Shown: in pieces, positions 1 through 8,413 of the stretch
Numbering within the stretch: the stretch's first letter is position 1
Layout of the letters: every line of letters starts with the position of its first letter
Notes under the pieces: generated by a model
The model's input: only the letters and a program-made list of their open reading frames with translations
What the model was told of the DNA's origin: nothing
Databases searched by the model: none
Origin: Pseudomonadota bacterium
Lineage (GTDB): Bacteria > Pseudomonadota > Gammaproteobacteria > Burkholderiales > Burkholderiaceae_C
DNA length: 64,000 bases
NCBI GenBank assembly: GCA_021845505.1
Contig: JAJZVU010000012.1
Location: 28,348-92,347 of the forward strand
Direction: 5' to 3'
Program-made: the position numbers and the translations under genes

Positions 1-1
1 C

Positions 2-346
2 GCCTGGACCCCGAAGGTGCTGAGGGCCGGCATGGGGGCGCACTTCGCCATCGCGGTGGTCGAGGACGTGAGCTGGGAGGACATCCGCGCCGGGCTGCCC
101 CGGCCGCTGTATGCCACCGCGTCGCAGGGCGCGCGAGCGTTGTACGGCCTGGACCTGCGCCACGCGGTGACCTGGGTGTTCGGCAACGAGGGCGGCGGGG
201 TCGACGAGGCGATCGCAGGCGACTGCGACGCGCTGGTGGCGATCCCCCAGCGCGGCCCGGTGGAGTCGCTGAACGTCGCGGCCGCCGCTGCGGTGTGCCT
301 GTACGAGGGGTTGCGCCAGCAACTGGCGGCCGCGGCCGGCGGCTGA
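2..346 (+). CDS. SpoU/TrmH-family RNA 2'-O-methyltransferase, C-terminal part (5' end outside window)
   Basis: The reading frame is open from the first bases, so only the C-terminal ~114 residues are visible. They carry the SPOUT methyltransferase signatures: a PKVLRAGMGAHF stretch, the FGNEGGGV motif that forms part of the knotted SAM site, and the late SLNVAAAAAVCLYE motif. Family members methylate ribose 2'-OH groups in rRNA or tRNA; which nucleotide this one modifies cannot be told from the fragment. The stop codon lies inside a 21-bp tandem repeat, and the next gene converges on it from the other strand. An apparent GTG start at 17 is internal to the gene. The family call is firm; the specific substrate is open. 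Confidence 0.88.
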   Translation, partial: AWTPKVLRAGMGAHFAIAVVEDVSWEDIRAGLPRPLYATASQGARALYGLDLRHAVTWVFGNEGGGVDEAIAGDCDALVAIPQRGPVESLNVAAAAAVCLYEGLRQQLAAAAGG

Positions 347-408
347 GCCGGCTACGCCGGCGGCTGAGCCGGCTACGCCGGCGGCTGAGCCGGCTACGCC
401 GGCGGCTG
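338..408. repeat. 21-bp tandem repeat, three perfect copies plus a partial fourth
   Basis: Units lie at 338-358, 359-379 and 380-400, followed by 8 bases of a fourth. Each unit begins ggcggctgagcc and ends ggctacgcc. Each contains a TGA in the frame of the methyltransferase on the plus strand and a TAG in the frame of the DegV-like gene on the minus strand, so both convergent genes end inside the array. The core agccggct is self-complementary and each unit can form a GC-rich hairpin, so the array could act as a bidirectional terminator. No T tract is present. Confidence 0.95.
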
Positions 409-1455
409 GTACAGCGCGGCGCCGAGCGACCCGGCCGAGGCCCAGATGCGCCCGGCCGCGCTCATGTGGGTCAGGTGCAGCGTGGCGCGGGAGGCGATCG
501 CCTGCTGGCGCAGCGCTTCGTACTCCGGCCAGGCCTGCAGTTCGCGCAGGCTGCCGTCCAGGCTGATCTGCACCCAGGCGCCGGCAGCCGGCCCGTCGCG
601 CAGTCGTTCGGTGAGCTGCGCCAGCACCGCCGCCGCGGCGCTGCGCCAGTTCTTCAGGCGCTGGTCGCAGAACAGCCCGCTCGCGTCGGCCTCCAGCACC
701 GGGCTGCGGTGCCACAGGTGGCGCAGCGGCCGCGCGCAGGCCGCCTGCCAGGCGCCGAGGCCCTCATGGCCCTGGCGCTGCAACGCTTGGCCGGCATCGG
801 CCGGGTGCTGCGGCGCGAGCCAGAGCCGGGTGTGGTCGCGCAGGCTGCGGGCGCGCCGCGCCACCTCGGCGGGCGCGATGCCGGCCTGCAGCATCTGCAA
901 CAGCATGCGCGCCTGCAGCGCGGTACCGCACAACAGCGAGCCGCTGTCGACCAGCGCCAGCTGCAGCCCCGGGTCGAGGCCCCGCTGCAGCCGCATGTCG
1001 CGGATGTCCTGAGCGTGGGAGTCGATCATCTGCTGCAGCGGCGTGGCCACGTCGACGAATTCGCGCCGCGTCCCGAGGTGGATCAGCCAGTCGGCGTTGA
1101 TCGCCAGCGGCGGATACAGCCGGTACTCCAGCGAGTCCACTCCCGGCGCCGCGACCTGCGCCCCGCGCAGCCGCTCGCGGCTGAGGTGGCGCAAGCGCGA
1201 GCGGGCGCCCTTTTCCAGCACCGTGCGGCCCGCCCAGCGCACCGCCAGCGGCAGCAGGCGCAGGCGCGCGTGGCCGAGCATCGACGAGGACACGTCGGCC
1301 GAGGCATCGACCAGCACGACCCCGAAAGGCAGCGTGGCGCGGGTCGGGTCGACCGGCAGCAGGGATTCGCGCTGCTCCTGCTGCTGCTGGGTGGAGGCGA
1401 AGCCGAGCAGGTACTCGTTCTTCTTCTCCGCAGCTTCCTCGATCTTGCTGTTCAT
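394..1455 (-). CDS. DegV-like (fatty-acid-binding fold) protein
   Basis: A 353-residue protein whose middle resembles the DegV family: an early LVDASADVS stretch like the family's VDSSADL motif, and a later LQLALVDSGSLLCGTALQAR segment matching the region that follows the ligand pocket. DegV proteins bind fatty acids and, in Gram-positives, feed fatty-acid kinase; their role in betaproteobacteria is not defined. The first ~40 residues are charged and Gln-rich (residues 22-27 are nearly all Gln) and look like an added tail. Its ATG at 1455 lies about 40 bp downstream of the ppsR stop on the same strand, so the two may be co-transcribed. The gene ends inside the 21-bp repeat array. The homology is distant, so the family call is moderate. 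Confidence 0.6.
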   Translation of the reverse strand: MNSKIEEAAEKKNEYLLGFASTQQQQEQRESLLPVDPTRATLPFGVVLVDASADVSSSMLGHARLRLLPLAVRWAGRTVLEKGARSRLRHLSRERLRGAQVAAPGVDSLEYRLYPPLAINADWLIHLGTRREFVDVATPLQQMIDSHAQDIRDMRLQRGLDPGLQLALVDSGSLLCGTALQARMLLQMLQAGIAPAEVARRARSLRDHTRLWLAPQHPADAGQALQRQGHEGLGAWQAACARPLRHLWHRSPVLEADASGLFCDQRLKNWRSAAAAVLAQLTERLRDGPAAGAWVQISLDGSLRELQAWPEYEALRQQAIASRATLHLTHMSAAGRIWASAGSLGAALYQPPA

Positions 1456-1494
1456 GGCGGGGTGGGGCGGTTGGGAGGTGCCGGGCTCAGTATC

Positions 1495-2313
1495 TCAGTA
1501 TTCCAGCCGGTCGGGGCGGATCTGCTGCAAGATGGTGGTGGCGATTTCCTCGATCGACTTGTTGGTCGAGGACAGCCAGCGCACACCGGCGCGGCGCATC
1601 AGGCGCTCGGCCTCGGCGACTTCCTCGGTGCAGTTGTCCAGCGAAGCGTAATGGCTGCCCGGCCGGCGCTCGTTGCGGATCTCGCTCAGGCGCTCCGGGG
1701 CGATGCTCAGCCCGAAGAGCTTGCTGCGGTAGGGCAGCAGGTCCTGCGGCAGGCTCATGCGGGCGAAGTCCTCGGGGATCAGCGGGTAGTTGGCCGCCCG
1801 CACGCCGTGCTGCATCGCCAGGTACAGCGAGGTCGGCGTCTTGCCGCTGCGCGACACCCCGACCAGGATCACGTCGGCCAGCGCCAGGTTGCGCGAGGAC
1901 TGGCCGTCGTCGTGCATCAGCGCGAAGTTGATCGCGTCCATCCGGTTGTGGTAGCGCTCGCTCCTGGCGACGTCGGAGAACTGCCCGATGCGGTGATTGG
2001 ACTTGAGCCCGAAGGCCACCTCCAGCGGTTCGATGAAGGTGGTGAACATGTCCATCACCAGGCCGTTGCAACCCCGGATGACGTCGAGCACCTCGGGGTC
2101 GACCAGGGTGATGAACACCACCGGCGGGCGCCCCTCCTGGCGCGCCGCGTGGTCGATGCGCGCCACCGCCTGCACCGCCTTGTCCACGCTGTCGACAAAG
2201 GGCAGGCGAACCCGATGGGGCTGCAGGTCGAACTGGGCGAGGATCGAGTTGCCGAAGGTCTCGGCGGTGATGCCGGTGCCATCGGAAACGAAGAAGACGG
2301 ATCGTTGGGCCAT
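1495..2313 (-). CDS. ppsR: Phosphoenolpyruvate synthase regulatory protein (bifunctional kinase/pyrophosphorylase)
   Basis: A 272-residue member of the DUF299/PPSRP family. These cytoplasmic enzymes inactivate PEP synthase by ADP-dependent phosphorylation of a threonine beside its catalytic histidine, and reactivate it by phosphate-dependent removal. The P-loop GVSRSGKT is at residues 152-159 and the N-terminal SDGTGITAE signature is intact. Length matches E. coli PpsR (about 277). It is divergent from ppsA, its known target, across 204 bp, the standard arrangement in Burkholderiales. Start ATG at 2313 gives the usual MAQRSVFFVSDGTG N-terminus. Confidence 0.96.
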   Translation of the reverse strand: MAQRSVFFVSDGTGITAETFGNSILAQFDLQPHRVRLPFVDSVDKAVQAVARIDHAARQEGRPPVVFITLVDPEVLDVIRGCNGLVMDMFTTFIEPLEVAFGLKSNHRIGQFSDVARSERYHNRMDAINFALMHDDGQSSRNLALADVILVGVSRSGKTPTSLYLAMQHGVRAANYPLIPEDFARMSLPQDLLPYRSKLFGLSIAPERLSEIRNERRPGSHYASLDNCTEEVAEAERLMRRAGVRWLSSTNKSIEEIATTILQQIRPDRLEY

Positions 2314-2517
2314 GTCGAACTGCGAAGGATCAGCACACTAGAATCCCCGGCAACCAGCCTGTCGCGAGACCGCCTCGCGCCGCTGCCGCCGGAGAACTCG
2401 AACAACCACTGCGGCCATCGCGGCGCCGGGCCTGGCCCTTGCGACGCCGTCGCGCGGGGGACGCTGCCCGCGGCGACAGGCGCAACGATTCTTCTTTCAT
2501 TCTATTGAGGGTATTCC

Positions 2518-4908
2518 ATGTCCAACCAGACTCCCCGACACGCCCAGGCGTGGGTGGTTCCGTTCCAACACTTGCGAATGCAGGATGTGGAAGTCGTAGG
2601 CGGCAAGAACGCCTCGCTGGGCGAGATGATCAGCCAGCTCAGCGCCAGCGGAGTGCGCGTACCCGGGGGATTCGCGACGACGGCCCATGCCTTCCGCGAA
2701 TTCCTGCGCCAGGGGGGGCTGGACAGCCGCATCGCGGCCGCGCTGCAGTCGCTGGACACCGAGGACGTGCGCGCGCTGGCGTCCATCGGAGGGCAGATCC
2801 GCCAGTGGGTGATCGACACCCCGCTGCCGGCCGAGCTCGAGCGGGCGATCCGCGGCCATTTCGATGAACTGTGCGAAGGCCAGGCGGACGCCAGCTTCGC
2901 GGTGCGCTCGTCGGCGACCGCCGAGGACCTGCCCGACGCGTCGTTCGCCGGGCAGCAGGAGACCTACCTCAACGTGCGGGGGATCGACGCGGTGCTCGAC
3001 AAGGTGCGCCATGTCTTCGCGTCGATGTTCAACGACCGGGCGATTTCCTACCGGGTGCACCAGGGCTTCGACCACGCGCAGGTGGCGCTGTCGGCGGGCA
3101 TCCAGCGCATGGTGCGCAGCGACCTCGGAGCCGCCGGGGTGATGTTCACCATGGACACCGAGAGCGGCTTCAACGACGTGGTGTTCATCACCTCGTCGTA
3201 CGGCCTCGGCGAGACGGTGGTCCAGGGGGCGGTCAACCCCGACGAGTTCTACGTCTTCAAGCCCACGCTGCGCGCCGGCAAGGCCGCGGTGATCCGGCGC
3301 AACCTGGGGTCGAAGCTCATCCGCATGGAGTTCGCCCCGGCAGGCTCGGCCGAGCTGGTGCGCACCGTCGACACCCCGCCCGAGCTGCGCAACCGCTACA
3401 GCCTGAGCGACCAGGAGGTCAGCGAACTGGCGCGCTTCGCGCTGACCATCGAGCAGCACTACGCGCGGCCGATGGACATCGAATGGGGCAAGGACGGTGC
3501 CGACGGGCGGCTGTACATCCTGCAGGCGCGCCCCGAGACGGTCAAGTCGCGCGCCCACGGCCGGGTGGAGCAACGCTATGCGCTGGCGCAGCGCGGGCAT
3601 CCGCTGGTCAGCGGGCGGGCCATCGGGCAGAAGATCGGCGCCGGGCCGGTGCGCATCGTCGAATCGGTGCAGCAGATGGACCAGGTGCGCGCTGGAGACA
3701 TCCTGGTCACCGACATGACCGACCCGAACTGGGAGCCGGTGATGAAGCGCGCGGCGGCGATTGTCACCAACCGCGGCGGCCGCACCTGCCACGCGGCGAT
3801 CATCGCACGCGAACTCGGCATTCCGGCAGTCGTGGGTTGCGGCAACGCCACCGAGATCCTCCAGGAAGACATGCTGGTCACGGTGTCGTGCGCCGAGGGC
3901 GACACGGGGATCGTCTACGAAGGCCTGCTGGAGACGACGGTGACCGAGGTCAAGCGCGGCGAGATGCCGCAGATCCCGGTCAAGATCATGATGAACGTCG
4001 GCAACCCCCAGCTGGCCTTCGACTTCTCGCATATCCCCAACTCGGGGGTCGGGCTGGCCCGCCTGGAGTTCATCATCAACAACAACATCGCCATCCATCC
4101 GCGGGCGGTGCTCGAATACCCGAACGTCGACGCGGACCTGAAGAAGGCCGTGGAGAGCGTGGCGCGCGGGCATGCCAGTCCGCGTGCCTTCTATGTCGAC
4201 AAGCTGGCCGAGGGCATCGCCACCATCGCCGCCGCGTTCCACCCCAAGCCGGTGATCGTCCGCTTGTCGGACTTCAAGTCCAACGAGTACAAGAAGCTCA
4301 TCGGCGGATCGCGCTACGAACCCGACGAGGAAAACCCGATGCTGGGCTTCCGCGGCGCGTCGCGCTACGTGGCACCGGATTTCGCCCAGAGCTTCGAGAT
4401 GGAATGCCTGGCGCTGAAGCGGGTGCGCGAGGACATGGGGCTGGACAACGTGGAGATCATGGTGCCCTTCGTGCGCACCCTGGCCGAGGCGCAGGGAGTG
4501 GTCGGCCTGCTCGAACGCAACGGCCTGAAGCGCGGCGTGAACGGGCTGCGCCTGATCATGATGTGCGAACTGCCTTCCAACGCGGTGCTGGCGGACCGAT
4601 TCCTCGAGTACTTCGACGGATTTTCCATCGGGTCCAACGACCTCACCCAACTCACCCTCGGGCTGGACCGCGACTCCGGACTGGTCGCCGGTGCGTTCGA
4701 CGAGCGGGACCCGGCGGTGCTGGCACTGCTCGAGCAGGCGATCACCGCCTGCCGGGCCGCCGGCAAGTATGTCGGGATCTGCGGTCAGGGGCCGTCGGAC
4801 CATCCGGACCTGGCGCGCTGGCTGATGGATCGCGGGATCGCGTCGATCTCCCTGAATCCCGACACGGTGATCGCGACCTGGCAGGAGCTGGCCCAGCCAC
4901 AAAGCTGA
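2518..4908 (+). CDS. ppsA: Phosphoenolpyruvate synthase
   Basis: A 796-residue enzyme that converts pyruvate, ATP and water to PEP, AMP and phosphate, allowing gluconeogenesis from three-carbon substrates. The order is as expected: N-terminal ATP-grasp domain, a swivelling phosphohistidine domain with [14 protein letters not shown] (catalytic His at residue 425), and a C-terminal PEP/pyruvate-binding TIM barrel ending with [13 protein letters not shown]. The threonine two residues before the His is the site PpsR would modify. The length equals that of E. coli PpsA (792). The regulator ppsR is transcribed divergently. GC-rich codon use matches the neighbours. Confidence 0.97.
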   Translation: MSNQTPRHAQAWVVPFQHLRMQDVEVVGGKNASLGEMISQLSASGVRVPGGFATTAHAFREFLRQGGLDSRIAAALQSLDTEDVRALASIGGQIRQWVIDTPLPAELERAIRGHFDELCEGQADASFAVRSSATAEDLPDASFAGQQETYLNVRGIDAVLDKVRHVFASMFNDRAISYRVHQGFDHAQVALSAGIQRMVRSDLGAAGVMFTMDTESGFNDVVFITSSYGLGETVVQGAVNPDEFYVFKPTLRAGKAAVIRRNLGSKLIRMEFAPAGSAELVRTVDTPPELRNRYSLSDQEVSELARFALTIEQHYARPMDIEWGKDGADGRLYILQARPETVKSRAHGRVEQRYALAQRGHPLVSGRAIGQKIGAGPVRIVESVQQMDQVRAGDILVTDMTDPNWEPVMKRAAAIVTNRGGRTCHAAIIARELGIPAVVGCGNATEILQEDMLVTVSCAEGDTGIVYEGLLETTVTEVKRGEMPQIPVKIMMNVGNPQLAFDFSHIPNSGVGLARLEFIINNNIAIHPRAVLEYPNVDADLKKAVESVARGHASPRAFYVDKLAEGIATIAAAFHPKPVIVRLSDFKSNEYKKLIGGSRYEPDEENPMLGFRGASRYVAPDFAQSFEMECLALKRVREDMGLDNVEIMVPFVRTLAEAQGVVGLLERNGLKRGVNGLRLIMMCELPSNAVLADRFLEYFDGFSIGSNDLTQLTLGLDRDSGLVAGAFDERDPAVLALLEQAITACRAAGKYVGICGQGPSDHPDLARWLMDRGIASISLNPDTVIATWQELAQPQS

Positions 4909-4928
4909 GGTGGCAGGCCAGGCTGGCG

Positions 4929-4934
4929 TATACT
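4929..4934 (+). promoter_or_regulatory. Possible sigma-70 -10 box for the rpsF operon
   Basis: TATACT matches the -10 consensus at five of six positions and stands out in GC-rich surroundings. It lies about 167 bases upstream of the rpsF start. The matching -35 region (around 4906-4911) is poor. If used, it leaves a long 5' leader on the operon mRNA. Confidence 0.4.
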
Positions 4935-5100
4935 TAGCGGTTTCTTTGCCACACCGGGGCAGTCTGGTGCGAACATGGCGAACTTGGCGAACGTGACGGC
5001 GCGAGCTTGACGACGCCCGTCCTGGCCAGTCAGCGCCCGGGTGGCTTTCGATCCACAGGGAAAACTCTCCGCCGATCTGCGGGCGAGTGCAGGAGAAGCC

Positions 5101-5463
5101 ATGCGTCACTATGAAATCGTGTTGATCATCCACCCCGACCAGAGCGAACAGGTCGGAGCGATGGTCGAGCGCTACAAGAACGTGGTCACCGGCAAGGGCG
5201 GTGTGGTGCACCGCTTCGAGGACTGGGGCCGCCGCCAGATGGCCTACCAGATCCAGAAGCTGGCCAAGGCCCACTATGTGTGCCTGAACATCGAGGCGGA
5301 CCAGGAAGTGCTGGCCGAACTCGAGCACAGCTTCAAGTTCAGCGACGCCGTGCTGCGCCACCTGGTGGTTCGCATGGACAAGGCAGAGACCCAGCCGTCG
5401 GTGATGATGCGCTCGGTCGAACGCGACGAAGCCCGCAAGGCGCATTCGGAGCAGGCAGCCTGA
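5101..5463 (+). CDS. rpsF: 30S ribosomal protein S6
   Basis: A 120-residue protein starting [18 protein letters not shown], the usual S6 N-terminus, with the [20 protein letters not shown] core. S6 binds S18 in the central domain of the 30S subunit. The open frame runs upstream to a GTG at 5041, but the ATG at 5101 is preceded by AGGAGA and matches homologues. It is first in the operon rpsF-priB-rpsR-rplI. The 3' end touches priB. The 167-base leader between the putative promoter and the start could hold an S6:S18 autoregulatory site, but I could not identify a defined motif. Confidence 0.97.
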   Translation: MRHYEIVLIIHPDQSEQVGAMVERYKNVVTGKGGVVHRFEDWGRRQMAYQIQKLAKAHYVCLNIEADQEVLAELEHSFKFSDAVLRHLVVRMDKAETQPSVMMRSVERDEARKAHSEQAA

Positions 5464-5474
5464 GCATCAACCGC

Positions 5475-5801
5475 GTGGAGATTCGCGCCGAGCTGCGCGA
5501 GCGCGGGGCCTTGCGCTACACCCCGGCCGGGGTCGAGGCGCTGGACCTGCGGGTCGGGCATCAGTCGACGCAAAGCGGGCCGGGCGGCGCGCAAAGCATC
5601 GAACTCGAACTGCAGTGCGTGGCCTTCGCCGCGATGGCCCGCAAGCTGCAGCGGGTGCAGCCGGGGCAGGCGCTGCATCTGGTGGGTTTCCTGATGCCCA
5701 GCCGCCGCGGAGCGCGAATCCTCAAGCTCAACATCATCGATTGGATCCAGGAGGGCGATCATGGCCTACTTCAAGAAAACCGACCGCAAGAACAAACCTA
5801 A
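5475..5801 (+). CDS. priB: Primosomal replication protein N
   Basis: A small OB-fold single-strand DNA-binding protein of the replication-restart primosome, recognised from [20 protein letters not shown] and [15 protein letters not shown] and from its position between rpsF and rpsR. I place the start at GTG 5475. In related species, as I recall, the protein begins Met-Asn-Arg-Val-Glu; here the Met position (5466) is ATC, and the only other upstream candidate is CTG at 5460, which overlaps the rpsF stop. The C-terminus runs on for about a dozen residues and overlaps rpsR by 41 bp, more than usual. About 108 residues from the GTG. Family firm, exact start uncertain. Confidence 0.85.
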   Translation: MEIRAELRERGALRYTPAGVEALDLRVGHQSTQSGPGGAQSIELELQCVAFAAMARKLQRVQPGQALHLVGFLMPSRRGARILKLNIIDWIQEGDHGLLQENRPQEQT

Positions 5802-6042
5802 GCGCAACCAGCAGTCCTCTCTGTTCAAGCGCAAGCGCTTCTGCCGCTTCACCGTCGCCGGGGTCGAGCACATCGACTACAAGGATATCGACACCCTGCG
5901 CGATTTCCTGGCCGAGAACGCCAAGATCATTCCGGCGCGACTGACCGGCACCCGCGCGATCTACCAGCGCCAGCTCAACACCGCGATCAAGCGCGCGCGC
6001 TTCCTCGCGCTGCTGCCGTTCTCCGACCAGCACAAGAGCTGA
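5761..6042 (+). CDS. rpsR: 30S ribosomal protein S18
   Basis: A 93-residue S18: the core [20 protein letters not shown] and the C-terminal [20 protein letters not shown] are highly conserved. It partners S6 in the 30S platform. The ATG at 5761 follows a good GGAGGG ribosome-binding site, which itself lies inside the 3' end of priB, so translation of the two may be coupled. The N-terminal tail ([17 protein letters not shown]) is basic, as is usual. Confidence 0.97.
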   Translation: MAYFKKTDRKNKPKRNQQSSLFKRKRFCRFTVAGVEHIDYKDIDTLRDFLAENAKIIPARLTGTRAIYQRQLNTAIKRARFLALLPFSDQHKS

Positions 6043-6071
6043 AGCGCCACGCAGCCGCAAAGGACATTCCC

Positions 6072-6524
6072 ATGCAAGTCATCCTCCTCGAAAAGGTCGC
6101 CAACCTGGGCAATCTGGGCGACGTGGTCAAGGTGCGCGACGGCTACGGCCGCAACTTCCTGATCCCCCAGCGCAAGGCCCGAACCGCCACGCCGCAGGCG
6201 CTGGCCGAGTTCCAGGCGCGCCGCGCCGAGCTCGAAAAGGCCGCCGCCGACAAGCTCGCCGCGGCGCAGGCCGCCGCCGCCAAGCTCGACGGCCTGACCG
6301 TGCAGCTGGTGCAGAAGGCCGGTGTCGACGGCAGGTTGTTCGGCTCGGTGACCACCCAGGACATCGCGGCCGGGCTGGCCAAGGCCGGCTTCGACGTTCC
6401 CAAGGCCGCGGTGCGGTTGCCGCAGGGGCCGCTGAAGACCGTCGGCGACCACAGCGTGCAGCTGGCGCTGGCCACCGACGTGACCGTCACCGTCACCGTA
6501 TCGGTGCTGGGCGAGCACGCCTGA
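6072..6524 (+). CDS. rplI: 50S ribosomal protein L9
   Basis: A 150-residue L9 with the typical N-terminal start [19 protein letters not shown] and [13 protein letters not shown], a long charged connecting helix, and a C-terminal domain rich in Val and Thr. L9 binds 23S rRNA domain V near the L1 stalk and helps keep frame and ribosome spacing. It is the last gene of the rpsF operon and is followed by a strong intrinsic terminator. Confidence 0.97.
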   Translation: MQVILLEKVANLGNLGDVVKVRDGYGRNFLIPQRKARTATPQALAEFQARRAELEKAAADKLAAAQAAAAKLDGLTVQLVQKAGVDGRLFGSVTTQDIAAGLAKAGFDVPKAAVRLPQGPLKTVGDHSVQLALATDVTVTVTVSVLGEHA

Positions 6525-6556
6525 GCTCGGCTGCGGGCCACGCGCCCGAGGCCGTC

Positions 6557-6603
6557 GAGACAGCCCCGCGAGGCGCACCGCCCGCGGGGCTTTTTGCTGT
6601 CTC
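6557..6603 (+). terminator. Rho-independent terminator of the rpsF-rplI operon
   Basis: A perfect 9-bp GC stem (AGCCCCGCG at 6562-6570 with CGCGGGGCT at 6583-6591, 12-base loop) runs directly into a T5 tract at 6591-6595. An outer pair, GAGACAGC at 6557-6564 and GCTGTCTC at 6596-6603, can form a longer or alternative hairpin. It lies 33 bases after the rplI stop. Confidence 0.88.
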
Positions 6604-6729
6604 GCCCATTTGCGCCGTTGCGACTGTGTTGGCGCGGGTTGCTTGCGGAATCACGCGCGATACCGGAAAAAGCTGACAGACCCCCACCTAGACTGCGGTC
6701 CAGTCTGGCATCCTCGAGGGGGTCGGCCC

Positions 6730-8349
6730 ATGTCTCGGACCACACGGCGCCTGGTCGGCGCGATCGGCGTCGGCTTGCTGCCGGCCTGGCTGGCCGGCTG
6801 CGGCGGCGGCCCGCCCGCGGTGACGCCGGGGGCGTCGCAGCTGGTGTCGGTGCCCCGGACCGATGGCCTGCTGTCTCCGAACGGGCCGTTGACCGCTGCG
6901 CAGATCTACGCCCTCGACCCGAGCGCGGTCGCCCAGGCCTTCCGGCTCAGCCCCGACCCGATGGCCGCCGCCGAACTGGTGAAACTGCAGGACGAGAACT
7001 CGCAGCAGGTGCCTGCGCTCGGCGCCCACGCCAACCCGGCGGTGCCGAAGCTGGAGTACGCGTCGTCCTCGCAGACCTACACCTACCTGTACTGCTACAC
7101 CACCGGGTGGCTGGAGCAGGGGAGCACCCGGTTGCCGCTGGGTGTCAGCGGCGGCGATGACTTCTACTTGAGCGGCTGGGCGATGCAACCCGGCGCCAAC
7201 GGCTCGAGCAGTTACGTGAAGGTGCCTGTGCGCGTGCCCTCGGCCAGTTCGCTGAGCCCGGTCAACTGGCACCTGGTGTACTACACGACCCAATACACCC
7301 CGGCGCAGCTCGACAGCCTGTGCGAATCGTCGCTGCTGGCCGATGCGACCACGCTGAGCGAGCAGGAGTACCCGGGTGCCAGCGGAACCGTGCAGGTCCA
7401 GGACATCATCGCGCGCGGGCGCAACAACAGCCTGGCCAGCGACCATCCGTTCCTGCCGCTGGCGGGCAGCGTGGGCGATGGCCGGATCCACACCCTGGTT
7501 TCGCTGGGCGACAGCCTGTCGGACACCGACGCCAGCAGCAACATGCTGTTCCACATCGTGCCCAACCGGGACACCTGGCTGGCCGGCCATTTCAGCAACG
7601 GCTGGGTGTGGAGCGAGTACGCCGCCAACGACCTCGGCGTGACCCCGTACAACGAGGCCTGGGCCGCCGCCGGCGCGTCGTCGCAGTCGGTGCTGCGCAC
7701 CCTGCCCGGAGCCAACTGGCTGGCCAGCGCCGGCGTGGGCTTCTATTTCCCTTCGATCGTGCAGCAGGCCGGTCTGTACGACAAGCGGGTCGTCGAACTC
7801 TACCCCCGGGATCCCAACGAGACCTTGTATACCCTGCTGATCGGCGGCAACGATTTCGTCAACTACGACGAACCGGTGGCGACGGTGCTTTCGCAGGTCC
7901 AGAGCGCGCTGCAGCAACTGATCACCGTCGACGGCGCGAAGAACATCGTGATGATGAACCTGCCCGACGTGACCGCGGCGCCGGTGTTCCTGGTGACCAA
8001 GGCGGCGATCAAGCCCACGGTCCAGGCCAGCCTCGACGCCTACGACGCGCAACTGCCCGCGCTGGTCGCGCAAATCGATTCCCAGTATCCCCAGGCCCGA
8101 GTCACGCTGTTCGATACACGGGGCGTGTTCGACACCATCCTGCACGACCCGCAGGCCTACGGCTTTGTCAACGCCAGCCAGTCCTGCCTGCGCGACCCCA
8201 GCGGCACCTATTCCCAGACGGAGAGCATGCGCGCCGGGTGCAACGGCTACAACTACGTGTTCTGGGACAACCTGCACCCTACGACCGCGGTGGACCAGAT
8301 CATCGGCCAGAGCTTCGCGACCTTCGCGCGCCAGAACTACGCCTTCTGA
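6730..8349 (+). CDS. GDSL-family lipase/esterase lipoprotein (thermolabile-haemolysin type)
   Basis: A 539-residue predicted lipoprotein: an Arg-rich, then hydrophobic N-terminus ends in the lipobox LAGC with the lipidated Cys at residue 24. A ~240-residue N-terminal part contains YTYLYCYTTGWLEQGS, reminiscent of the Vibrio thermolabile haemolysin/phospholipase N-domain. The catalytic half carries all SGNH blocks: GDSLSDT (Ser 262), GGNDF (Asn 374) and DNLHPT (Asp 513, His 516). The natural substrate is probably a phospholipid or acyl ester at the cell surface, by inference from the family. The start ATG at 6730 is chosen over upstream starts because it gives a clean signal sequence. It is preceded by its own intergenic region after the rplI terminator. 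Confidence 0.88.
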   Translation: MSRTTRRLVGAIGVGLLPAWLAGCGGGPPAVTPGASQLVSVPRTDGLLSPNGPLTAAQIYALDPSAVAQAFRLSPDPMAAAELVKLQDENSQQVPALGAHANPAVPKLEYASSSQTYTYLYCYTTGWLEQGSTRLPLGVSGGDDFYLSGWAMQPGANGSSSYVKVPVRVPSASSLSPVNWHLVYYTTQYTPAQLDSLCESSLLADATTLSEQEYPGASGTVQVQDIIARGRNNSLASDHPFLPLAGSVGDGRIHTLVSLGDSLSDTDASSNMLFHIVPNRDTWLAGHFSNGWVWSEYAANDLGVTPYNEAWAAAGASSQSVLRTLPGANWLASAGVGFYFPSIVQQAGLYDKRVVELYPRDPNETLYTLLIGGNDFVNYDEPVATVLSQVQSALQQLITVDGAKNIVMMNLPDVTAAPVFLVTKAAIKPTVQASLDAYDAQLPALVAQIDSQYPQARVTLFDTRGVFDTILHDPQAYGFVNASQSCLRDPSGTYSQTESMRAGCNGYNYVFWDNLHPTTAVDQIIGQSFATFARQNYAF

Positions 8350-8413
8350 CAGGCCGGCCGGAGCCGGGCCGCGCTGGCTCGCGCCGGGGACCTGGCCTGC
8401 TACAGTGGCACCC

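Noticed and set aside
295..2508. 737-residue plus-strand open frame over ppsR and the DegV-like gene
   Set aside because: Arg/Gln/Gly-rich translation without family features; it is antisense to two well-supported minus-strand genes. High GC creates such long shadow frames.
2314..2517. Small gene or riboswitch between ppsR and ppsA
   Set aside because: No conserved structure or start site recognised; the length is normal for a divergent promoter region.
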